A DNA stretch of 64,000 nucleotides from Alviniconcha marisindica (GCA_018857735.1 JABMCL010001084.1:367501-431500); one strand, 5' to 3'; shown: positions 24,683-36,450, numbered from the stretch's first letter. Made by a program: numbers and translations. The notes: generated by a model not told the origin, from the letters alone.

Positions 24683-25344
24683 CTTGTCTTTCTGCGTGTG
24701 CATTTGCATGTCACCCTTCTTTTTATCTGAATTAAAATAAAATTAATATATTTAAAAAAATGCAACTAGGAGTCGACTGACGAGAAACTGTCGCAATAGT
24801 GAACTTAACGCTGGTGTGTATACTTTGTGCTGAACTGTGGTCGTCTTCCACAGCGCTGTCATACTGACCGGCTGATGCTGAACGGTTTCATAAACTAAGC
24901 AATAGCTGTAAGTACACTACTGCCGTAGCCAGTTTCGTGTTGCAGTGTTTGCAGGCTGCCTTTGTAGTCGACCCTTTTCTCTTCCGTGTAAAGTAACGTA
25001 ATGCGAGCTGCGGGTCTTCAGTTTCATCGCGGACGGACATAAACTATAACTTGATAGCATTATTGTGCTCGGCTGTTGTGGTAATGCAGCCTCGTAAAAC
25101 TAGTTTTCGGTGTTGACAGACTTTTAAAAAAAACATGTTTTTTTTAAAATGACAACGAGGAAATGTAGCACGAGGCAAACACTACGCAGTTGATTGAGAG
25201 GACGAAGCAAACAGAGGGGTGGGGGTGGAGGGGGGCTGATGGGGGACGAAGAAAACAGGGGGGGGGGGGGTTGCACGCCGGAAAAGCAAAATGAGCCAGG
25301 AAGAAGAGGGTCTATATTAACTCTGTGTAGTGTTTACTGCGGGT

Positions 25345-25442
25345 CAGAGCTCAGGAGCTGTGTGAAAGTCGAGGTGGCCGTCCTGGGCTCCCGCCCCTAA
25401 TAAGCCTAGGGTTTCTGTGGACGTAAAGCAACACTTCAACCT
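25345..25442 (+). mobile_element. SINE-like short dispersed element, copy 2
   Basis: Nearly identical to 1274-1375, including AGAGCTCAGGAGCTGTGTGA, GTCGAGGTGGCCGTCCTGGG and the tail TTTCTGTGGACGTAAAGCAA. Confidence 0.7.
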
Positions 25443-26859
25443 GCGGGTCCCGAGAGCCATGCATTTTAAATGTCACCGCGACTTGGTTGGCGCGGTGTTG
25501 GCGACGGCGTTGGCCGCGTGGACCGGCGGAGTGGCGGGAAATCTACAGAAGAGGGGAATATCGACTGGTGTACGGCAACGACTGACGACGCTGGGCTCCT
25601 GCTGCGGCCGCCGTGGACCGTGACCTCACCTGGCGGGATTTTGAATACACACGCACACGTGCCTGAAATTGTTACAATCGTTGATGCTTCCTGTGATTAT
25701 AGCCGTTCCCGTTATAACTGAAGGATTTTTTGTCGTCGGTGCAGCCGCGTTTTGGTCTTGCTCTCGGGACTGAAACTACGGTTGGGGCGCGGCCGTTGAA
25801 GTGTAGGCTTCTACCCTAAACCGATGTCCGTTATGTTAGGTAATTAATTTCAGTGTGAGCTGAGAATTAATTTCATTGTGAGCTGAGAATCAAGTTGAGA
25901 AAGTCAATATTTCAAGCGCCTCTTCTCCTCTCCCCCACCCCCTGTTTTTTCCCCCTTCTTTGCGGCTCGTGTTAGTTTGAGCAAAACTTTTTGCTCACCA
26001 TTATACCCTTCAGACTTGGGCACGGGGCACCTCAGAAAAGTGCGTTTCCCCTGACGCTAATTGGCTGTATCATCATCGTGATAGTTTGTGTTCAGTTCGA
26101 GCGCCTGTGGTAGGCCTGTTCAGTTCAGTCAAAGTACATTCAGTCTGATTTGAATACCTGCCTGTCACACGCCGCCGTGACACCGAAACTGACTGATACG
26201 TTTAGTTAGTTTCGCAAATCTCCACCTGCGTGCTCTTCCTTGACGTTGATGAAAACGTGTTTTTATATACGCGCGTGTTTGTGTGTACACGTACATTTTT
26301 TGAATTTCGATACGCATGACCCAGGTCAGGTCACGCAGGCGGGTGGATGTTCCACAAGGTTAGAACAGAGGCTGCGGCGTGGTCGTCTTCGACCGGGGTG
26401 CTGCTGTTGTCGGCTAGGGCTGTCCTTACACTGTAATGAGAATACGGCTGACGTCGATACTGATCGCTACTTTAAATTTGTTCTCGTGCATTTTGCAGAC
26501 AACCCGTTGATGGGGCTTTGACATCCAGAAGTGCCAGTTCAAAGCGTGAACGTTTCTTTTTGCGTTTCACGGCCTTTCTGTGCTTCAAAGGGAACATGTC
26601 AAATAAGCAGTGACAGCCTGTGTCCATTGCAGCGATGATATAGCCTCGTCTACGTAGGAGTAGATATTGTCAGCCTTGTTGGTTTAGCGATGTTATACAG
26701 CGGCGAGTGACTGGTAGCTGCTTGTGTGTGTGTGTGTGTGTGTGGTGGTTAGTTACAGTCTCAACACACAACCTACAGCGTTTTCTTGCGGACAGACTGC
26801 TCTGCAGCAACTGTAAATGAATGAGGGTCTGTGTCGATTTGTTATGTAGTTCTGTGGGA

Positions 26860-28350
26860 CAGATGAGGTTTAGTGACCGGGTTACGTCACTGATTGGGAT
26901 AGGTGAGGTTTAATGACCGGTGTGTTACGTCAGTGATGGTGACAGATGAGGTTTAGTGACCGGCGTGTTACGTCACAGATTGGGATAGTTGGGGTTTAGT
27001 GACCGGTGTGTTATGTCACTGATGGGGACTGATGAGGTTTAGTGACGGTGTGTTATGTCACTGATTGGGATATGTGAGGTTTAATGACCGATGTGTTACG
27101 TCACTGATTGGGACATGTGAGGTTTAATGACCGGTGTGTTACGTCAATGCTGGGGACAGTTGAGGTTTAGTGACCGGTGTGTTACGTCAATGCTGGGGAC
27201 AGTTGAGGTTTAGTGACCGGTGTGTTACGTCACTGATTGGGACAGGTGAGGTTTAGTGACCGGTGTGTTGTGTCACTGATGGGACAGACGAGGTTTAATT
27301 ATAGATGTGACATGACACTTATGGGACACTTGTAACTTTTTTGTAACGCTCACTCAACCAGTACGGTAATATCAGGGCGATGATGGGACACGAATGATGT
27401 AAACTTCCGATGTGTTATGTCAGTAGTTTAATTATCGGTGTGACATGACACAGATGGGACGCAGATGAAGTATATATATTCCCGATACGTTACGTCAGTG
27501 GTGGGACAGACAAAGTTTAACTATCTGTGTGACATGACAAAGATGGGACGCAAATGAAGTATATTTCCAATACGTTATGTCAGTGGTGAGACAAAGTTTA
27601 ACTGTCGATATGACATGACGAAGATGGGACGCAGATAAAGTATATTTCCAATACGTTATGTCAGTGATGAGACAGACAAAGTTTAACTGTCGGTGTGACA
27701 TGACGAAGATGGGACGCAAATGAAGTATATTCCCTATACGTTATGTCAGTGGTGGGACAGACGGGGGTCAATTACCACTGATGGGACAGAAGGTGAACTA
27801 CCGGTGTATGGTGTGGCTGGTCAGGATCAGACGAGGTTCAGTTACCTCTGTGATACGTCAGTGACGAGACAAACGAGGTAAACTAATTACTGGTGTTTTT
27901 TGTCGCTTGTCAGGGTCAGACGATGTTCAGTTACCGGTGTGATACGTCACCGACGAGGCAAACGAGGTGAATTGGTTACTGGTGTTTCGTGTCGCTGGTC
28001 AGGGCTAGACGATGTTCAGTTACCTGTGTAGTACGTCAGTGACGAGGTAAACGAGATAAACTGATTACTGGTGTTTCGTGTCGCTGGTCAGGGTCAGACG
28101 ATGTTCAGTTACCTGTGTGATACGTTACCGACAAGGTAAACTGATTACTGGTGTTTCGTGTCGCTGGTCAGGGTCAGACGATGTTCAGTTACCTGTGTGA
28201 TACGTCACTGACGAGGTAAACTAATTACTGGTGTTTCGTATCGCTGGTCAGGGTTAGACGATGTCCAGTTACCTGTGTGATACGTCACTGACGAGACAAA
28301 CGAGGTGAACTGATTACTGGTATTTTAGGTCCCTCATCGGGATAGGTGAG
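26860..28350. repeat. Satellite array in three sub-families with TACGTCA cores
   Basis: Zone one (26860-27300) repeats every 40-44 bp with GTTTAGTGACCGGTGTGTTA. Zone two (27390-27770) repeats about every 81-89 bp with GATGGGACGCAAATGAAGTA (27453, 27542, 27623, 27708). Zone three (27790-28340) repeats every 80-90 bp with GGTCAGACGATGTTCAGTTA (27827, 27916, 28006, 28094, 28174, 28254). All three share (T/C)(A/G)TTA(C/T)GTCA(C/G)-like cores, so they are probably one satellite that diverged in blocks. The short open frames inside are repeat artefacts. Confidence 0.9.
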
Positions 28351-28417
28351 GTGAATTACCGGTGCCTGCCATCGCCAATGTTGTTGTTTTTTGTGTTTTT
28401 TTAGGGGGGGCGGGGGT

Positions 28418-28477
<60 letters not shown>

Positions 28478-29248
28478 CGGGTGTGTGGGGGGGGGGGTGC
28501 GGGGAGGAGTTGGTTGTGGCACCTTCTCCGGCTTGCGTTGTTTGCACGGCGGCAGTGTTAGCGTTACGCCGTGTGGGGTGGGCAATCACAGAGCTGGATC
28601 AATGGATCGTTTGTGCCGGGGTCGCCTCTGCATTCGTGGAATATCTTTGTGAAATTTTAACACATCGCGATCAATCGATCGAACTGCAAAGGCCAGGACT
28701 GTTTTAAGTGTTCGTGATCAACCCCTATTTGTCAGGAAGAGTTCGCAACTCCACCCCCCTCCCCACCACTCCCCACCACCACACCCCAAAAACACCCCCT
28801 GCCTTCTTTTGGTCAAGACCGTAGTTCAGTGGACGTGTTGTTTTCCATTCGCCAGGATTATTCACAGCGGTGAACGTCGCAGCGTTTGTGTGCCGGGACT
28901 GTGATTTATTACCGGTCGATGCTGGCGATACCACAGCCAGCGTGCCGTGTCTGTCAGTCTGTGAAGATTTCCAGTCTGTTTTCACTGGGAGTTCTTGAAG
29001 CAGAAGTCTTACATGTATACGGTTGTCGCTGTGGTGTTGTAAGCCAGCGTTCTAGAAGCACCTTTTGTGACAGTGTTTTGTGCCCGCAGTACACGCCATG
29101 TGACACATTCTCCACTTCTCGTCAGGGTTATTCGGGCAAGAAGCCTAACAAAGTCCAGCACTGTCGTACCTTCCATTCAGTGCGACAAGCATACCCGTTG
29201 ACAGTGACGTTATCTATATAAATGTGCAATAACGACTATAGAAGCTCA

Positions 29249-29336
29249 TAGTTGAGGAGCTGTGTGAGAGTCGAGGTGGACGTCCTGGGCTGTCCGTCCT
29301 AACGAGCCTTCTGGTTTCCGTGGACGTAAAGAATTA
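29249..29336 (+). mobile_element. SINE-like short dispersed element, diverged copy
   Basis: AGGAGCTGTGTGAGAGTCGAGG, GACGTCCTGGGCTGTCCGTC and TTTCCGTGGACGTAAAG match the copies at 1274 and 25345 with substitutions. Confidence 0.55.
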
Positions 29337-30258
29337 TTGAACCGTGCTTCGGCATTGGTCACAACTTGTCCCTAATATGTCAGCTGACATCTGAGGACAT
29401 TAAGCAACACTTCACCACCTATAGAAGCTCAAGAACTACGACACAGATTATGATGTTGCATGTATTCAGTGTGCACGCAAGGACTGCCAAGTACAGGGAC
29501 TACGGTGCGGCAGTACGTGGTACCAACAACAACGTTACAAGCTGAAAGGCATGCGGCGCTGAACAGCCCCTTCCCGCCTTTTGTTGCACCGCGGCCTTTG
29601 CTGTATATCGTTATTACATGCGACGCTCCGGTGGACGGGAACCACGGGTGGCTGCGTGCGTACGTGACAGCACCCAGTTCAAACCGCGTGTCACTGACTT
29701 GCCCCGTGGGTCCTCCCTCTGTTTAGTCAAGTCTTCAGCGGTGCCGGAGAAGACCCAGAAGTCGCAACTGCTTCGCCTGTGTTGGCTGGACAGAAAAGGA
29801 GCCCGCCCGGTGAATTTGCCGCGTGGTGTTGTCGAAGGTGTAACGTACAGTATAGGGTATGATCTGAGACGGTTGTGTTCGTGGTCTAATCCGGAGTATA
29901 GAACAGTGAGGATCGCCGGCGTTCTTATCATCCGCAGCTGCTGAGGAACGGTGGATTAATATTTCCATTTCAATGACTGACTCCTTCGCATTTACATTTT
30001 AAATGAGGTTGATCTTGGGTGTGATAAAATAGCTGTTCCTTTGGAGGGACAAAATGGAAGAAAGGCGTGCCTTGTACTTTCGACTGGTACACGTTGCGTT
30101 CGTCTGAATGATGAAGTCTGCTTAGTTTCAATGACTCGGGAAACAACACCCCCTCTCCTCCCATGTGAATTTACCACATAACGGAAGTACAGTTTCACGC
30201 AGTAAAGAATTATTATTGTGTATACTTCGTGTGTGTAAACGAGCAGCTGACATTGAGC

Positions 30259-30376
30259 GCTTACGAAACTGAAACTGTGTTGCTTACGAAACTGAAACTG
30301 TGTTGCTTACGAAACTGAAACTGTGTTAGTTCTAGGCAGTGTTTCGTGGGCGAAAGATCGCGAACACGGAAGCAAG
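30259..30376 (+). promoter_or_regulatory. Possible alternative-promoter / 5'UTR region before the acidic open frame
   Basis: Three tandem 23-bp copies of GCTTACGAAACTGAAACTGT at 30259, 30282 and 30305 lie 50-120 bases before an ATG at 30377 in a good context (AAGATGG). The frame is open from 30296, but the AG dinucleotides in between would enter out of phase 0 or have no pyrimidine tract, while all other exons of the gene are phase 0. This suggests transcription starts nearby rather than splicing in. No clear TATA box. Inference only. Confidence 0.3.
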
Positions 30377-32614
30377 ATGGATTCCGATTCAGAGAGAGCA
30401 GAAGCAGACGTCACAGAATATCGCTACGTGGACAGAGGAGAGGAGTTTCTAGACGTGGAGGAAACCCCACCACAAACTATAGTCTTCCGCAGTGTTCAAC
30501 GTAGTCACACTTCTACTGGCACCACTGCGACGAGCGTTCAGGCAGCCTCCCCGACCTCCCTGGTAGCGTCTTCCGGTTACGACTCGTCTGCATCGACGGA
30601 CACACAGTTGTCCTTGGTGACGTCTCGCAGCGCCGAGTCCCCGGACGCGGTGGACACTCAGAGCGTCACTCTCGGCTCCCTGGTCACGTCTTCAGGTTAC
30701 GATTCGTCTGCTTCAACGGACACTCGAGACTTTACGTTCGGTTCTCCGGTGACGTCTCCTGAACGTGATCCTGCTGCGTCGTTAGACATTGCCGGTGCCT
30801 CTGGCGGATTCTTGGTGACGTCGAGTGGTGACTTTCCTCCTTCTCCACAGGATACGCAAAGTGCCACAGACAGTTCTTTACTGGTGTCTTCTGCTCGTGA
30901 CTCTGAGACTGCAACAGACGTTCAGGGTTTTTCAGACACATCCTTGATGACGTCTTCTGATCAGTCTTGGAGTGTCGGGCGTCCTGAGGTGGAGCCCTGT
31001 TCGGCTGTGCACGGGGATGTTGGTGGGGAGCCGTCAGAAGCAGAGCATCGGGGTCAAGTTGTTGAAGAACACTCTGACAGTGCTCAGGGCGACGATGCGG
31101 ATCGTGAAGAAGGAGATGAGGGATCGTCCGAAGACGGCGAAATCAGTGACGAAGACCTTGTCAGTTCTTACGGTGAAGACTTTGACGCCGACGTTCTTTC
31201 AGCCTTTTCGGTCACCACAGACACAGCAGCAGAAACCGCTGACGGCGGTGAACTTGACGATTCTGCTGCTGCCAAAGGCAGTGCTTTTTCAGCCTCCGAG
31301 ATCGTTGACGAGACGACATTGTCTCCTGATACAGAGCTCGAAACTGAAGCAGATACATTTTCACTGGACGCAACCACTTACGTGGATAGATGGGAGGGTT
31401 ACTTGGGCTCGGAGGACCTACCCAGGGTAGCTACGATAGTGTTCCGTCGTGCACGCGAAGACGACCGTGAGGACGAGGGCGAGGGCCACCCTGACGCACA
31501 CTCGAGTATTGCCTCTGCGGGAACGCTAACAGCAAAAGAAGAGACACATTCCACGAGCACGACTGCCTATTTGCACGTTGAGGCCATTTCACCAACCTCT
31601 GACTATTCCACTGACCTGACGGCTCCGCATGTTGGTGGAGAGCGTGGAAGCAGCGTTGAGGTCACCGCCGCTGACTCGTCACTCGGTGTTGTTGGTGGTG
31701 CAGGAGCTGTCCCGGTATCCGACTCTCGCTCCGTCAGTTCAGTCTACGTGGACTACCGTAAAACAGTGGGCGTTGACATCGATAGCGCCGTCACACGTGT
31801 GGACAAAACCAAAGACACGCAAGACGCTGGGAGTGAACAGACCGTAGACAGCATGCTCAGCGAGGAAGGCGACCGCGGAGGAGACGAGTTCTCAGACAAG
31901 CAAGACCCGAATACCGACACAGTACGAGGTACGAGAAAACCCACCACCACCACCACGCCCGCCACGGACGACAGGAAGACTACAAGCCCCGAAGACCCAC
32001 CCGGGGTATTCACCACCACGCCCGTCACGGACGACAGGAAGACTACAAGCCCCGAAGACCCACCCGGGGTACCCACCACCGAACGTCACGGCCCTGCTTC
32101 CCTCGGCCCTCGCTCTTCCTACCGACGAGAGGTAGTCAGCCAGGACGGTCCCGAACCGCAGCGCACCCAAAGAGACGGCGATGCACCGCGGTATATTTCC
32201 ACGCTGTGCATCCCCCCACACGTACCGAGGAACGCGGAAACCAAACCCCCTCCCAGCGACACCGACACGGAAGAAGAGGGGGGTGTCGAAGACGGCAGCA
32301 GCAGCAGCGAAGCGGGTGACATTTCCGAGGATGCCACTGCCACTGCCAGCCAGGCGCAAAGAGGGCGCGAGTCTCACACAGTCACCGCCTCCCTGCACAG
32401 GAGTTTCGGCGCCACCTTTGATGTGGGCCGCCCCAGAACTACAACAACAACACACACAGCAGCAGCAGCAGCAGCCGTGGGGACCGTGACGCTGTCGGCT
32501 GGGCAGTGGTCGCAGGTGAGCCAGGTCACCTCGTCTTACCTCCAAGGAGACGGGCGGTCCACCGAAAACCGCGACAGGCAACGGGCGACCGCGGGGACTG
32601 AGACTGAGACTGAG
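30377..32614 (+). CDS. Acidic, repeat-bearing disordered exon A (alternative first exon or insert of the nesprin-like gene)
   Basis: An open frame of 746 codons from ATG 30377 to donor GAG|GTGAGA. Near the start, residues 15-38 carry YRYVDRGEEF followed by IVFR. A related motif (TTYVDRWEGY...IVFRR) lies at about residues 333-358. Residues 61-198 hold about seven copies of a 21-22-residue Ser/Thr repeat (LVTSSGYDSSASTDTQ type). A Glu/Asp-rich block follows, then two near-identical 21-residue copies (TDDRKTTSPEDPPGV) encoded at 31951-32077. Length, repeats and organised composition support real coding. I recognise no named domain. The start could be internal if an unusual acceptor is used. Ending in phase 0 with a strong donor ties it to the same gene. 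Confidence 0.75.
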
Positions 32615-32694
32615 GTGAGAGTGAAGTGTTTATAAGAGAGGAGAGGAGCGAGACCGCCGCTTTGCACGGCGATGCAGAAAGACTCGTTACGCAG
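32615..32694 (+). other. Junction between acidic exons A and B: 80-bp intron or frameshift
   Basis: Frame A meets a stop at 32633-32635. Frame B, one base different, is open from 32614. A strong donor (GAG|GTGAGAG) and an acceptor (CGTTACGCAG at 32694) would remove 80 bases and keep phase 0, but the tract before the acceptor is purine-rich and 80 bp is far shorter than the gene's other introns. Alternatively a one-base indel beside the repeated GAGACTGAGACTGAG joins the frames, since the 27 codons before 32694 also read as plausible acidic protein. I cannot decide. Confidence 0.5.
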
Positions 32695-35583
32695 ACAGGG
32701 GCACGGGGCGACGTAGACATCGGTGTTGGCTCAGCGGGCGGGGCGCAAACAGACCCGTCTGTCGGCGAAACGAGAATAGAACCGGATGACAACGAGGTGG
32801 GAATAAGCGATGCTTTGTGCAGCGCCAGTGACGCTGAGACTTCGCAGGAAGCCAGATTTCTTGAGGCCTCTGCGGAGGAAAGGGAATCCGGCAAACTGTG
32901 CTACTTTTCGCAGAAAGTGTCGGACGATGATGATACGAGTGACGATCAAGGCGACAGTAGAAAAGTGAGTCATTTGGACATCTTTGTAAGCGACTATTCA
33001 GAACAAGAGAAATACGCGGAATACAAAGACTTGTATCGGTCAGAGGACTACTCCCAAGAGGAAAACTACACAAAATATAGGATTTTAATTCAGCGTAGCG
33101 ACTATTCTCAACACATAGAGTACACTGAACACAAAGACTACGCTAAACACGACGACGCGGACGATATTGACCGCGAGCACTATCCTGAACAGGACGACGC
33201 TAAACACAAAGACGACACTAGGCACAAAGACGAAACTAAACACAAAGACTACTTCGAAGTACACTTCCATTACCCCGGAAACGAAGACTATTTGGACGCC
33301 ACAGGCGACACAACACACACGGACTACATTGAGCACACAGGCTACTCTACCCACGAGGACTACTCCGAACACGAAGGATACCCCGAGCACAAAGAATACT
33401 CTGAACTGGAAGACTATTCTGAAGACAAGGAATACTCGGAACAAACTGACCATTCTGCACTTCACGACTCGGACCACGAAGACCACTCTGGACACGAAGA
33501 CGACGACACGGGGACCGCCTCTGCCATGGCGACGGAGGCAGCAGACCCAGTCGGGCGGCCCACATCCCACGACGAGTGGTTCGTGGACAGAGGCGAGGAG
33601 TTTGTGGTCAGTTGGGAACCGCACCGGCTGTCTCATGTCCAGTTCAGGCTGTCTCCGCAGACCCCGGACTCAGACACAGTCTGTAGTTTTGAAGGCACAG
33701 CGAGCATCGACGCTTCGTCTCTTACTCTCGAACGGCCAGTGGACACTGCTGACGAGAGCGTAGAAGATGAAAGAAAGGAGAAAGAAGAAGACGAAGACAC
33801 AAAGGAAGAGAAGGCAGAAGAAGAAGAAGAGGAGGAGGAGGAGGTTTGTGATGAGCCAGAGGTACAGGACGACCTGAAAGGCGACGAGGACCTTGATCAA
33901 CGCCTTCCAATACCCCGTGACGACGAAAAAGACACCAACGGTGATGAAATCGATGTGCAAAACGCATCGGATGACGACGAGAGAAGCGAGCCGAGCGAGG
34001 ATGAAGACGACGATCGGGATGAAGACGACGACACGGCCACGGGCGTTGCCCACAGCTCGGACATGAGAGTGGGCGAGAAGAGCGAAGCTGACATGTCCGC
34101 TCTCACGACGGAGAGATACGAGGGACACGCTGGCCCAGCGGCCACCATGGAGTCTGCCACGATGGCGGCCCCATCGAAACTCCGCGAGGAGGACGACGAC
34201 GAGGAGAGAAAAGAAGAATCAGAGAATGGGGACGAAGAGGAAGCAGACGACGAGACCGACGAAGAGGAGTACATGGACGAGAACGCCGACGACGAATTCG
34301 AGGTTACCATGACCCCCGACGACACAGACAGAACGCCTGCGTCGGGTGGTTTCTTTATTTCCGACGACAGCGGCAGCAGTGACGACGCCGATGAAGAGCC
34401 GTCGCCGGGAGACCATGCACCGAGGGAAGAAGGCAGTGAAGAAATTGACGTAGCAAAGGATGCCGGCGTCGAAGAAAAGGTCGACAGAGTACTAGGCGCC
34501 GTCGACACTGACTCAGAGACAGCTGTCCAGAAAGTGGACGACGGAGACGCTGATGAGAACAAGGAGGACACGAGAGACAGAGGAACCGGAGATGTGGAAG
34601 GACTGAAGGAGGAGGGAAGGGAAGACGAAGAGGAGGAGGTGGAGCATGAAATCAAAGAGAGAGAGGATGAGGTGGTGGGGAAGGGAGAGGAAGGATTGGA
34701 GGAGGAGGAAGACGAAGAGGAGGAAGAGGAGATGGAGCATGAAATCAAGGAGAGAGACGATGAGGTGGTAGGGAAGGAAGAGGAAGGATTGGAGGAGGAG
34801 AAAGAGGAGGACGAAGAGGAGGAGGAGGTGGAGCATGAAATCAAGGAGAGAGACGATGAGATGGTAGGGAAGGAGGAGGAAGGATTGGAGGAAGAGGAGG
34901 AGGAGAAAGAAAAGGAGGACGACGAGCGTAAAATGAAGCAGGAAGTAGAGGAGACAGGCGACGACGCTTCGCAAGAAGAAGAAGAGGTAGGCACCGAACA
35001 GGAGAGTGTTATCCGTCCACCATTAGTTGCTGAAGCAGGTGACAGTGTGACATTATCGACACAGTCTGGTACGGACGACAAAGACAGTGACCGGAAATAC
35101 GTTCTCCACGAACACACCGAGATGCTTGTTGGTGCTGGCGGTGGCGGCGACGACGGTAGCGGCGATGACGATGATGATGATGACCACGACGACAGCGACT
35201 CTGACGCAGCCGAACAGAAGATGCCAGAATTCAGAGACACTGAAGATCTAGACACGAGGGAGGCTGCTGTTTCGGAGGACGAAGAGGAAAAGAGTGGTGA
35301 CGATGACACCTTAGATAACCTCGCTGAAACCGTCTGTGGTGCTTCTAGTCTTGAGGACAGAGCAGCTGACAGTTCTGCACGTGAAACCGGTGCCAGAGCG
35401 GACACGGTCGTGGGCCCACAGCCCACGGACCCCTGTGAACTGTCGGATGTAAGCGCGTTGACACGCCAGGGAGTTGACGTTCGGTTCGTGGACCGAGGAG
35501 AGGAGTTCGCCGACGTCTTCTTCCGACCCACCGTGAAGAGAGAGCGGGACGGAGGGTCTAGTCCGTCAGAGCCCCAGGAACAG
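32695..35583 (+). CDS. Acidic, repeat-bearing disordered exon B (nesprin-like gene)
   Basis: 963 codons from about 32695 (frame open from 32614) to a strong donor CAG|GTGAGA at 35583, phase 0. Roughly residues 100-270 are Tyr/His/Asp/Glu-rich with degenerate DYSEHEGY-type hexapeptides. Residues near 295-320 and 927-950 carry WFVDRGEEF...VQFR and RFVDRGEEF, matching the motif in exon A. Codons at 34642-34930 hold three 31-32-residue repeats with EHEIKERDDEVVGKEEEGL. The rest is Glu/Asp-dominated and certainly disordered. If spliced onward it joins exon e as EPQEQ|RLLDDIKSN. No transmembrane or catalytic domain. Function unknown; an acidic extension on a cytoskeletal linker is inference. Confidence 0.8.
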
Positions 35584-35819
35584 GTGAGAAGGGATTGATG
35601 ATTTGGATGCTGTGTGCGTTGGAGGGGTAGTTATATCGCTTCTTTAAGTCCTGCCGTTCGCTGGCCGTGATTTGTTGTTGTTTTTGATTTTTTTTCGTTT
35701 TTCGTTTTTGTTTTGTTTTTTGTTGACGACAGCATGTCTTGAAAAGGGTAAAACCAATGGTGCATGTAAATGTCATTTAAGTAGGTGTGACAGTTGACAG
35801 TGGTGGTTCTTTTGAGAGT

Positions 35820-35863
<44 letters not shown>

Positions 35864-36019
35864 TTTGTTGACGACAGCATGTCTTGAAAAGGGTAAAACC
35901 AATGGTGCATGTAAATGTTTGCCATACTCTTGCTGTCATCTTTATGTTGCTTATGTTGGAGTCATACGCATTGAGTGTCGTGTGTGTGTGTGGAGGTGTG
36001 TGTTAGTTTGTATGACTGT

Positions 36020-36065
<46 letters not shown>

Positions 36066-36417
36066 TGTGTGTGTGTGTGTGAACATTATATTACAATACC
36101 ATTGTTACTATCGAGTCTCATTACTTCAACAACACGGCGACGGGGGTAAAAAATCCCACAACGTGAAACGCCTGTGGTAACAGCTAGTTTACCGCTGTTG
36201 AGTGTTTTGTCTGGCGGCCACTTCCTTGCTGGCCAGACTGCAAAGCGTGGTCGTCAGTGGCGGCAGCAGGACGAAGTTGCATTAAAATTCTAATCGCAGC
36301 CCTGCAGGATGTAAGGAGACTGTTTGCGCAGCTCATGCAGTATTCACTAAAAACGTGCGTGTTTGGGGCGTTGCCATCTGGTGCTTTGCGGAAAGATTAG
36401 TATTGTGTAATCCTCAT

Positions 36418-36450
<33 letters not shown>

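Noticed and set aside
29614..29944. Overlapping 105- and 108-codon frames on both strands
   Set aside because: No domain recognised, no splice signals, and similar openness on both strands points to composition rather than coding.
31892..32581. 229-codon minus-strand frame opposite exon A
   Set aside because: Antisense shadow of the acidic exon, with Val/Gly/Cys low complexity.
33897..35531. 544-codon Ser-rich frame on the minus strand
   Set aside because: Mirror of the Glu/Asp-rich plus-strand exon (GAG/GAA read as CTC/TTC in the shifted frame gives Ser-rich protein); no start context or splice signals.
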